A stretch of DNA of 64,000 nucleotides from Lacrimispora defluvii (GTDB lineage: Bacteria > Bacillota > Clostridia > Lachnospirales > Lachnospiraceae). How positions within the stretch are numbered: position 1 is the stretch's first letter; every line of letters starts with the position of its first letter. Under the pieces are notes generated by a model. That model made no database searches. It was not told where the DNA came from and saw nothing but the letters and a program-made list of their open reading frames with translations. Made by a program: the position numbers and the translations under genes. Shown piece after piece: positions 43,366-51,160 of this stretch. Location of the stretch: the NCBI GenBank assembly GCA_013036995.1, contig JAAOXG010000013.1:23353-87352 (forward strand), written 5' to 3'.

Positions 43366-45249
43366 TTAAAGTTTTTTTACAAATAAAACACGGATTGCAT
43401 TTAATACTGCAATAATTGTTACACCTACGTCCGCAAATATTGCCAGCCACATGTTAGCAATACCAAGAGCACCTAATACTAATACAATAAATTTAATTCC
43501 GATTGCAAATACAATATTTTGATATACAATACGGATACATTTTCTGGATATCTTAATTGCTTTCGCAATTTTAATTGGATTATCATCCATTAACACTACA
43601 TCTGCCGCTTCAATTGCTGCATCTGATCCCATAGCTCCCATGGCAATACCAATATCTGCTCTTGAAAGCACCGGGGCATCATTAATGCCATCTCCAACAA
43701 AGGCCAGCTTCGCTTTTTCTGTCTTGATGTTTAATAATTCTTCTACTTTAGAAACTTTATCTCCTGGAAGAAGTTCACTATAAACTTCATCCATTCCTAA
43801 TGATTTTGCCACTGATTCCGCAACGGCCTTCGCGTCTCCAGTCAACATAACTGCCTTTTCAATTCCTGCCTTTTTCAGTGATCTGATAGCCTCTGCTGAA
43901 TGCGGTTTAATAATATCTGAAATTATGATATGCCCGGCATAGGATCCGTTAATAGCCATATGAATAATTGTTCCCACATGATGACACTCGATATATTTTA
44001 TATTGAGTCGATTCATTAATTTTGCATTGCCCGCTGCAACTTCAATGCCATCAACCTTTGCAGTAATACCATTTCCACTGATTTCCTGAGTTTCTGTCAC
44101 TCTGGATCGGTCGATTTCTTTTCCATATGCTTTCTGTAAGCTTTTACTTATGGGATGGGATGATGCACTCTCAACTAATGCTGCATATTCTATTAATTTT
44201 GAATCTTCCATTTCATTATGATGAATTCCATTTACCTCGAATACACCCTGAGTTAAAGTACCAGTTTTATCAAAAACAACATATTTTGTTTTTGACAACG
44301 TTTCCATGTAATTTGAACCTTTGACTAAAATTCCTTCTTTACTTGCTCCACCGATCCCTGCAAAGAAACTTAAAGGAATACTTATTACGAGTGCACATGG
44401 GCAACTGATTACAAGAAATGTCAAAGCACGATAAATCCAGTCAGCCCAGTCCGGTGAAAGCCCCATACCAAACATACGAACAAGCGGCGGAATGATGGCC
44501 AATGCTAACGCACTATAACAAACTAATGGTGTATATACTTTGGCAAACTTAGAAATAAAATCTTCTGATTTTGACTTACGAGAACTTGCATTCTCAACCA
44601 GATCCAGAATTTTTGATACGGTTGATTCTCCAAATTCTTTTGTTGTTTGTATCTTTAAAACACTGGTCATATTGATACATCCACTAATAATCTCATCACC
44701 AATTACTGCTTCTCTTGGTAGACTTTCGCCTGTTAAGGCGCTTGTATTCAGACTGGACTCTCCTTCAATAATAACACCATCAAGCGGTACTTTTTCACCT
44801 GGCTGAACTATTATAATGCTTCCAATACCAACTTCATCCGGGTCAACTCGTTCTAACTTTCCGTTTCTTTCTACGTTAGCATAATCAGGACGGATATCCA
44901 TTAATTCGCTTATATTTTTCCTGCTTTTTCCAACAGCATAACTTTGGAACAATTCACCAACCTGATAAAAAAGCATAACAGCAATTGCTTCAGTATAGTC
45001 CCCTTCCCCAAAGATACCTACCATCATTGCTCCAATTGTTGCTACTGCCATTAAAAAGTTTTCATCAAAAACCTGTTTGTTTCTGATTCCATTAAACGCT
45101 TTAATTAAAATATCGTACCCAATAATTAAGTATGGGAATAAAAATAATCCAAATCTCAACATTCCTGCAATTGGTAATTGTTCTAAAACAACGATTAAAA
45201 TTGCTGATATAATAATTCGACCAAGCATTTTTTTCTGCTTCTTATTCAT
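43366..45249 (-). CDS. Heavy-metal P1B-type ATPase
   Basis: A 627-residue metal pump. Eight membrane helices are likely. The transport site is CPC (283-285) in the sixth helix. Phosphorylation Asp327 is in DKTGTLTQG, the actuator loop is TGES, the nucleotide-domain HP is in SSHPISKS, and GDGINDAPVLSRADIGIAMG lies in the hinge. The TMN set resembles ZntA/CadA (Zn, Cd, Pb, Co) rather than copper pumps. It lacks the usual N-terminal metal-binding domain, which is instead encoded as a separate 72-residue protein just upstream. Confidence 0.9.
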   Translation of the reverse strand: MNKKQKKMLGRIIISAILIVVLEQLPIAGMLRFGLFLFPYLIIGYDILIKAFNGIRNKQVFDENFLMAVATIGAMMVGIFGEGDYTEAIAVMLFYQVGELFQSYAVGKSRKNISELMDIRPDYANVERNGKLERVDPDEVGIGSIIIVQPGEKVPLDGVIIEGESSLNTSALTGESLPREAVIGDEIISGCINMTSVLKIQTTKEFGESTVSKILDLVENASSRKSKSEDFISKFAKVYTPLVCYSALALAIIPPLVRMFGMGLSPDWADWIYRALTFLVISCPCALVISIPLSFFAGIGGASKEGILVKGSNYMETLSKTKYVVFDKTGTLTQGVFEVNGIHHNEMEDSKLIEYAALVESASSHPISKSLQKAYGKEIDRSRVTETQEISGNGITAKVDGIEVAAGNAKLMNRLNIKYIECHHVGTIIHMAINGSYAGHIIISDIIKPHSAEAIRSLKKAGIEKAVMLTGDAKAVAESVAKSLGMDEVYSELLPGDKVSKVEELLNIKTEKAKLAFVGDGINDAPVLSRADIGIAMGAMGSDAAIEAADVVLMDDNPIKIAKAIKISRKCIRIVYQNIVFAIGIKFIVLVLGALGIANMWLAIFADVGVTIIAVLNAIRVLFVKKL

Positions 45250-45317
45250 AATCTTTCCTCCTTACCCTGTCTTTTCATATAAAATAAAATCGAAAGATTT
45301 TTATATTGGTTTTAAAA

Positions 45318-45374
45318 CATGGAAAAGCAGCTCCATGTAGATCTTCTTTCGTTGTAATGAGCTGCTTCTCCATG
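45318..45374 (-). terminator. Attenuator-like hairpin between the HMA protein and the ATPase
   Basis: CATGGAAAAGCAGCTC pairs with GAGCTGCTTCTCCATG (one mismatch). On the minus strand TTTTAAAA follows. It would give more transcript of the small metal-binding protein than of the pump. Confidence 0.65.
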
Positions 45375-45391
45375 TTGTTTATAAGGTAAAC

Positions 45392-45610
45392 TTAGATGAA
45401 TATCTCACAATCCTGTTCTACCTTTTTGCAGTTCTTTAAAACTTCCTGCATTACTGCACTTACATCCTGTCCTTCTTCAAACTCTACGTTCATTTTCTGA
45501 GTCATGAAGTTTACTACTGCTTCTTTTACTCCAGATGTTTTTTTTGCAGCATCCTCCATTAAGTTTGCACAGTTTGCACAGTCGACCTCAATTTTATAAG
45601 TCTTTTTCAT
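45392..45610 (-). CDS. Stand-alone HMA (heavy-metal-associated) domain protein
   Basis: A 72-residue metal-binding domain with the CANC motif (VDCANCANLMEDAAKK) in place of the classic CxxC copper site layout GMTC. A C-terminal QDCEIFI adds a third cysteine. It likely binds Zn, Cd or a related ion and passes it to the P-type ATPase encoded 142 bases further on. First gene of this unit; an ArsR operator lies 31 bases upstream. Confidence 0.85.
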   Translation of the reverse strand: MKKTYKIEVDCANCANLMEDAAKKTSGVKEAVVNFMTQKMNVEFEEGQDVSAVMQEVLKNCKKVEQDCEIFI

Positions 45611-45641
45611 TGTAAGTTGCTCCTTTCAGTTATTATCATTC

Positions 45642-45663
45642 AACAATTAAGTAATTGTTTAAT
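45642..45663. promoter_or_regulatory. ArsR operator copy 1
   Basis: A 22-base site with an 8-2-8 palindrome, AACAATTA AG TAATTGTT, before the HMA gene. Copy 2 (45821-45842) on the opposite strand agrees at 21 of 22 positions. The pair flanks the divergent region. Confidence 0.7.
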
Positions 45664-45820
45664 TGATGACATGATTATATATCCATTAATTTTTTAAGTC
45701 AATAGAATCACTAGTGTTTATCCCATTCGGGCGAATAATTCAACTATATGGAATAAATGGGCATTCTACTATTAATAATATGAAGCAATTGACAATATTC
45801 CAGATTCAAATTACAATATG

Positions 45821-45842
45821 ATTAAACACTTACTTAATTGTT
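45821..45842. promoter_or_regulatory. ArsR operator copy 2
   Basis: Read on the minus strand, it matches copy 1 at 21 of 22 bases (AACAATTAAGTAA core). It lies 17 bases before the arsR-like ATG and would allow autoregulation. Confidence 0.7.
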
Positions 45843-45859
45843 TAGAAAGGAACTCTATT

Positions 45860-46222
45860 ATGTCTGATTTAAAACTCCCACACGACCATGGGGAAAATTT
45901 AAATACACGTTTTGATCATATGCCTAAACTTGAAGACTTTCAGACAGCATCAGATATTTTCAAATTACTTGATGATAGTAACCGGATTAGAATTTTTTGG
46001 ATTTTGTGCCACTGTGAAGAATGTGTTATAAATTTATCCGCCATCATGGGAATGAGCAGCCCTGCACTCTCTCACCATTTGAAGTTCTTAAAAACTTCTG
46101 GATTAATCGTAAGCCACCGTGAAGGAAAAGAGGTTTATTATAAAGCTGCTGAAACACCACAAGCCGATTTAATGCACAAAACCATTGAACGGCTTATTGA
46201 AATATCCTGTCCATTGACATAA
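45860..46222 (+). CDS. ArsR/SmtB-family metal-sensing repressor
   Basis: A 120-residue winged-helix repressor. The recognition helix region CVINLSAIMGMSSPALSHHLKFLKTSGLI is typical. The metal motif near helix 3 is CHCEECV (ILCHCEECVINL), close to the ELCVCD-like site of CadC/ArsR, and an acidic/His N-terminus (LKLPHDHGEN) could add ligands. Start ATG at 45860 by AAAGGA. Divergent from the HMA/ATPase unit, which it surely represses until metal binds. Confidence 0.88.
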   Translation: MSDLKLPHDHGENLNTRFDHMPKLEDFQTASDIFKLLDDSNRIRIFWILCHCEECVINLSAIMGMSSPALSHHLKFLKTSGLIVSHREGKEVYYKAAETPQADLMHKTIERLIEISCPLT

Positions 46223-46254
46223 ATACTTCTCTTGATAGAAAAGAGGTAAAAAAC

Positions 46255-47256
46255 ATGAAAGAAAGCTTCCCAGAGTTACTAAAAAAAAACTTGCACCATA
46301 TTCCCATTGGCAAATATGAAATTACCAATTATTCTGGTGATGATAATGATACAATCATTTCATCCAGTCATATTACATTAGAATTGGATAATCGAAGTAA
46401 AGGACAGCTGGATGATTTTCCTCTTTTCACCGGAATAGAACTTTTGTTTTACCGTTTTCTTGGTTCCAAAGTATATTCAAGACACGAAGCATTTGAACAT
46501 GTAATAGAAATAAATTATTGCCATGATGGAAGCATGGGATGGAATATGAATAATGGAACAAACATTTACCTTGGAGCTGGTGATTTATCTATCCATTCAA
46601 TGACACGTTGTGCAAACTCTGAATTATCATTTCCACTTCATTACTACAATGGTGTTAGCATTACTATTGATATCACCAGAATTGCTACAACCTTACCGGA
46701 AATACTAAAAGAAGCTGGCGTCAGCGGGCAGAATCTTTATCAAAAATTCTGTGCCCTTCCAAAACCAGTTTTTATACAACAAAATAACAAAGTCATACAA
46801 ATTTTTAATGATTTGTACAATGCTCCCAGTACTATGAAAACTGCGTATTATAAATTAAAAGTACAAGAGCTCATTATCCTTCTTCTTTCTCTGGATGTCT
46901 GTGAAGAAAGGATAGTAAACCCCTATTATGAGCAACAGGTAACTCTGATCAATGAAATTCATTCTTTATTAACACAAAACCTGGAACAATACTTCACAAT
47001 CGATGAGTTATCAAAGAAATTTTTTATCAATACCTCTGCTCTTAAAGAAACTTTCAAATCGGTATATGGTGCACCCATTGCTTCGTATATGAAGGAATAT
47101 CGTATGAAAAAAGCCATGGAATTACTAAGAACCACCGATTACCATATTTCTGAAATTGCAAATAATGTGGGATATCAATCACAGAGTAAATTTACCGCTG
47201 CCTTTAAAGATATTACTAATTTACTTCCCTCTGAATATAGAAGACTTAATCGATGA
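46255..47256 (+). CDS. AraC-family regulator
   Basis: A 333-residue regulator. C-terminal AraC domain: FTIDELSKKFFINTSALKETFKSVYGAPIASYMKEYRM and HISEIANNVGYQSQSKFTAAFKDITNLLPSEYRRL. The N-terminal 230 residues have no clear cupin pattern but resemble PchR-type proteins (a Pyochelin-receptor regulator class). It lies 32 bases after the ArsR gene and overlaps the next frame by 4 bases, so ArsR, AraC, a small protein and a hydrolase form one unit. This context suggests metal or siderophore linked control, inferred. Confidence 0.82.
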   Translation: MKESFPELLKKNLHHIPIGKYEITNYSGDDNDTIISSSHITLELDNRSKGQLDDFPLFTGIELLFYRFLGSKVYSRHEAFEHVIEINYCHDGSMGWNMNNGTNIYLGAGDLSIHSMTRCANSELSFPLHYYNGVSITIDITRIATTLPEILKEAGVSGQNLYQKFCALPKPVFIQQNNKVIQIFNDLYNAPSTMKTAYYKLKVQELIILLLSLDVCEERIVNPYYEQQVTLINEIHSLLTQNLEQYFTIDELSKKFFINTSALKETFKSVYGAPIASYMKEYRMKKAMELLRTTDYHISEIANNVGYQSQSKFTAAFKDITNLLPSEYRRLNR

Positions 47257-47456
47257 AACATTATACAATTCTCAAAAAGGTTTACAAAAATAAAGGGCAT
47301 GTTAAGCTATTATGCCACCGCATTTATATCATGTTACATGATTTAAACATACTTGCCACAACCGGACAGATTGATGAATTAATAATCGAAAATGAGTTTA
47401 TGGAAGTGGAAAAACTCATGTGGCGGCTGTACCATGAAAGCGAGGGAAGGCAATGA
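47253..47456 (+). CDS. Small hypothetical protein between AraC and hydrolase
   Basis: A 67-residue basic protein (MKHYTILKKVYKNKGHVKLLCHRI...). No motif is recognised. Its start overlaps the AraC stop (ATGA) and its stop overlaps the hydrolase start (ATGA), so coupled translation supports that it is real. Function unknown. Confidence 0.6.
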   Translation: MKHYTILKKVYKNKGHVKLLCHRIYIMLHDLNILATTGQIDELIIENEFMEVEKLMWRLYHESEGRQ

Positions 47457-48319
47457 GCATTTCTATAATTAAAAAACACGATTTTGAAAATTTCACGGCA
47501 GTGGAAAAGGTTCTGACAATAGATGGTAACTGTTGGAGATACACGGTTAGCGGGAAGGGTAAGCGCTTTTTGCTTGCTATACTTTCAAATATTACGGGGC
47601 ACTTGCTTGGGCTTCCGCTGGCTGAGGAGTTCCGGGAAGAATTTATAACAATAGCGCTTTCAGTTCCGCCTATGCATACGTTTGCCGACACGGCGAAAGG
47701 CCTCAAAGCCGTTCTGGATGCCGAACAGGTAACAAAGTGCAGTGTTATCGGCAATTCAAATGGTGGCGTTTATCTTCAAAACCTTATAAAGCAGTACCCC
47801 GGTATTGCTGATAAAATTGTATTTTCCCACAGCTTGACATCCATGAATCCAAGTGATGTCAACACCACGAATGCGTCAGAAGTCAGGATTTACAGCAAAA
47901 TGCGTAAAATACTTAAAGTGCTGCCAGTTTCCGCATTGACATATGTACTGGGCAGAGCGTTTTGCCCAAAACTGCGGCTGCAATCCGGAAAAACCGATAC
48001 AGATAAGTTAATTGCACTTTGCAGAGAGGATTTTAAAAGAATAACCAAGCAGGATTTTTATACCATGGCAGACTGTATGGAAGATTTCCTCTTTAACCAC
48101 ATATTTACTTCTGAGCCGTACATAAATAGACCGAAGGATATTCTGATAGTAGACAGCCAATCTGATAATTTGGCCAACCCAATGCAGCGCAAAGAGATGC
48201 TGGAGCTCTGCCCTAATGCCAATGAGTATCATTTTAAAACAGGTGGGCACGTTACAATTATAAACTGCCGTGAAGAATATTTTTTGTTGCTGCATAAGTT
48301 TTGGGATAAGCCGGATTAA
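47453..48319 (+). CDS. Alpha/beta hydrolase
   Basis: A 288-residue alpha/beta hydrolase with nucleophile elbow VIGNSNGGVYLQN (GxSxG), an Asp in the ILIVDSQSDNLA region and a C-terminal His in TGGHVTI. No signal peptide. The position after an AraC gene that looks like a siderophore-type regulator would fit a siderophore esterase, but there is no direct proof. The end overlaps the convergent DUF6508 gene by 4 bases. Confidence 0.78.
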   Translation: MSISIIKKHDFENFTAVEKVLTIDGNCWRYTVSGKGKRFLLAILSNITGHLLGLPLAEEFREEFITIALSVPPMHTFADTAKGLKAVLDAEQVTKCSVIGNSNGGVYLQNLIKQYPGIADKIVFSHSLTSMNPSDVNTTNASEVRIYSKMRKILKVLPVSALTYVLGRAFCPKLRLQSGKTDTDKLIALCREDFKRITKQDFYTMADCMEDFLFNHIFTSEPYINRPKDILIVDSQSDNLANPMQRKEMLELCPNANEYHFKTGGHVTIINCREEYFLLLHKFWDKPD

Positions 48320-48750
48320 TCGTCATTAGATACACCGCCTTCATCTATTGTTTTCAAACGTTCAAGCCAACGCAATATACACCCGCTACTAAAAAAGCTT
48401 AATAATGCGCCATCGCAGAAACGCTCTGCTCTTACAGCTCCGATTAAAAGAGCTATCACGCATTTTGCAGCTAATTTTGAAACATCAGCAGCTTCCATTG
48501 ATTCTGTGCTCCATTTCAGTCCGTTCGCTTCCAGTGTCTCACTATAACGGGTATGTTCATATTCCGGGTGCTCCTCACAGAATTTGTATAAGTCCTCATG
48601 GAAGGAATCCACCGTCTGCGAATAATTAACAAATGGCATATGGAACGGATGCTCTGGCGTACCATCGTTTTCCTTATCTATAATCCACTCACCAAATTTG
48701 TCGTCTTGGATTAGTGGTATGTATTTTATTAATTGCTCAAATTTATTCAT
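48316..48750 (-). CDS. DUF6508-family protein
   Basis: A 144-residue soluble protein with the conserved C-terminal block RAERFCDGALLSFFSSGCILRWLERL, typical of DUF6508. Its function is unknown. Start at 48750 by GGAG 7 bases upstream; an ATG two codons earlier lies too close to the same site. It is convergent with the hydrolase gene. Confidence 0.75.
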   Translation of the reverse strand: MNKFEQLIKYIPLIQDDKFGEWIIDKENDGTPEHPFHMPFVNYSQTVDSFHEDLYKFCEEHPEYEHTRYSETLEANGLKWSTESMEAADVSKLAAKCVIALLIGAVRAERFCDGALLSFFSSGCILRWLERLKTIDEGGVSNDD

Positions 48751-48844
48751 CCTCATTCTCCACTTTCACTTGCTTATTTAACCACATAAATATTCCAGAT
48801 TATTATACTATAATATCATAATATAGACCATGTCGTCACAACAG

Positions 48845-49336
48845 TTATTCAGATGCTTTGCAGATAGCTCCAATCTTATCAAAATCAGCTTCCGCCCGCC
48901 CAAAAAATCCTACGGATACAGGTCTGCTGAATGTTGGTGATGGATTCCTCAAGAAATTGAACGCTATCCCACCTGATCCTCCCCATAGATCACTGTAAAC
49001 CATACTATTATCTCTGGTATAGCTAAAGTTTGCACTTATAGCATAGTGATCAGAAAGCTGATTTCCTTCCGTGTCAGTGAAATAACTATTTTCAACCTTA
49101 TAAGAGGTAGGATTCAGCGTAATACAGGCACCCCTTCGATAAAAGATTTTATCTACAACTTCATTGTTGGCACTCGTCTCTCCAGACACCCCCAGCAATG
49201 CTTCTCCTCCCTTTTCCGGATAAACCCCTTTTCTGATTTTTTCTATCCAGACATCTCTCATATCCAGCCTGTCGACAAATAAAGATTTTAAATCGTCATC
49301 AGCTCGGGTATATCTGCAATTGGTATCTCCAAACAC
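48845..49336 (-). pseudogene. Truncated EEP-family (DNase I-like) nuclease/phosphatase
   Basis: A 163-residue C-terminal half. GDTNCRYTR, VDKIFYRRG and LSDHYAISA are catalytic motifs of endonuclease/exonuclease/phosphatase proteins. The N-terminal half with the first metal-binding Asn and Glu is missing; the frame upstream is closed at once by a stop. The tail (SDLWGGSGGIAFNF) looks like a jacalin-type carbohydrate domain. It lies at the end of the xylan cluster and is probably a non-functional fragment. Confidence 0.7.
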
Positions 49337-49503
49337 ATAAAAGCTCCAGGAGCTGCGAACTCCCAGAGCTTTTCACATATATTCTTTTACCGGACGTTCC
49401 TGAAAAAAATGACGTTATGGCAACAGCAAAGAAAATATTGTTGAGCAGTGAAAACCACTCGCATCGAAATCAGCCATTGTTGGATTTCCAATCGTCTACA
49501 ATC

Positions 49504-51051
49504 CTAAAGGTGATTTTTCATCGACATTAAATCAACGGAGTCTGTTCGCCCATCGGGATTTAAATCCTCCAAGCTTCCCGAATTACTTCCTGTACCAAAT
49601 TTGAACCAGTTCAGGTTGAATAAGTATCCGCTTCCTCCCGTAAATTTCAGATATAAGTCATGCTTTCCGATCACCCCACTGACATTGCACGTTGCAGCCG
49701 CCCAGGTCTGCCACCCCCCGGTTCCGGCAACCGGACAAGTCCCTATCAAAGTCCCGTTAAGACTATCCAGCCTGATCTCAATATTTCCTCCGTTGGTGGC
49801 ACTGGCGACTCTGGCCTGAAAGCTTGCAGCACCACTGCCGAAATCAATATTGCTGTAAACGGCATAATCCCCGTTTTCGATATATCCCACATTCTCCCCA
49901 CCTTCCGTACAGCTTTCGGTTTGAACTCCCGATTGGTTATTGTAACTCTCCGCTTCAATCTGTGTAAAGGCGGATCTTGGGTCAGGAGTTGGCCGAACAC
50001 CCCCAGAATCTAATGCGTCACCATCAAATGGAATGACGATAACCTTACTGCCATGACTGTCGTTGCCCAAGTCCTGGTCTTTTGCAACGTCTATCGCCGC
50101 CAGTGTCATTGCAACCACATGGCCATTCTCCATATACACATTGGGACGTTCTAATTTATTCCAGTGATTGACCGTACCATTTGGATAGCGGATAAAATTC
50201 GCTGTAGGGTCATAGGCGTATCCAGGTTCTAATTTCCAGTTGCTGATACCATCTTGGGAAGTGATGTGATACGCCTTACGTGTGTCCCACTTATTGACAA
50301 TAATATGATAAAGGCCACCACTATACCACATAACCGGATCCTCCATGTTGACTGTCGGACAACCGGAAATCTTCTCATAAATATTAGTACCCTGAATGGT
50401 GTAAGGTCCAAGGACATTATCAGAAATACCAATTACCCCATCTCTTTCAATCAACCCATAACGTCCATCCGGACGAAGCATAATGTAAACATTGGACGCT
50501 GTATATTTGGATGAATAAGCATTTGGAGTAATCGATACACTACCCAGCCTTGACCATGGTCCATCCAGGGAATTGGATACAAAAATGTCAGCCGGCCGCC
50601 TGGTTTCACTCACTAGTATCGCATACCGCCCGTCTTTTAGCTGCAGCGGAACCACGTTGTGACCTTTCCCGCCCTGATCGTTGGGCCAGCACATACCCTT
50701 GTCCGTATAAGGTCCATACAGATTGGAGCTCGTCGCATGAACTGCTACAGAGCCAAACCATCCGTTGTGACCGGCAGATTGATTCCACCGGCTGGCAAAC
50801 ATATGATACGTGCCATCCGGCCCCTTGATGATTCCTCCATCCCAGTAAGCATACTTCGACATGGTCCTGTCTTCCAAACCGTTGGATTGATCACGAGGGC
50901 CCACTGCCGCGGCGCCCCAGCAGGACGACGATAGGGAATCGATTATCGGTATCGTTTTAAAATAATCAATATACGATGAAGCAGCATGTACTACATTGAA
51001 AGATACCAGTGATAAAACTAATCCAATAATAAATATTGATTTTTTCTTCAT
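49504..51051 (-). CDS. Secreted GH43-type glycosidase with CBM6 and half dockerin
   Basis: A 515-residue secreted enzyme. A signal peptide ends near residue 23 (VVHA). Residues 50-345 form a five-bladed propeller of the GH43 kind: YWDGGIIKGPDGTYHMF (base Asp), ILVSETRRPADIF and NMEDPVMWYSGGLYHII. A CBM6 module follows ([40 protein letters not shown]) that binds xylan or cellulose. The C-terminus DLNPDGRTDSVDLMSMKNHL is one F-hand, half of a dockerin. Expected activities are beta-xylosidase or alpha-L-arabinofuranosidase. Confidence 0.82.
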   Translation of the reverse strand: MKKKSIFIIGLVLSLVSFNVVHAASSYIDYFKTIPIIDSLSSSCWGAAAVGPRDQSNGLEDRTMSKYAYWDGGIIKGPDGTYHMFASRWNQSAGHNGWFGSVAVHATSSNLYGPYTDKGMCWPNDQGGKGHNVVPLQLKDGRYAILVSETRRPADIFVSNSLDGPWSRLGSVSITPNAYSSKYTASNVYIMLRPDGRYGLIERDGVIGISDNVLGPYTIQGTNIYEKISGCPTVNMEDPVMWYSGGLYHIIVNKWDTRKAYHITSQDGISNWKLEPGYAYDPTANFIRYPNGTVNHWNKLERPNVYMENGHVVAMTLAAIDVAKDQDLGNDSHGSKVIVIPFDGDALDSGGVRPTPDPRSAFTQIEAESYNNQSGVQTESCTEGGENVGYIENGDYAVYSNIDFGSGAASFQARVASATNGGNIEIRLDSLNGTLIGTCPVAGTGGWQTWAAATCNVSGVIGKHDLYLKFTGGSGYLFNLNWFKFGTGSNSGSLEDLNPDGRTDSVDLMSMKNHL

Positions 51052-51160
51052 AATCTACAATTACCTCCTTATTTAAATTTAACGGTATTGTTGTAAACAA
51101 CTTTAGAGCGCACGTCTTTAAGGCAAACAAGGTAATTTCGTAATAGAAGGTACATTTTCA

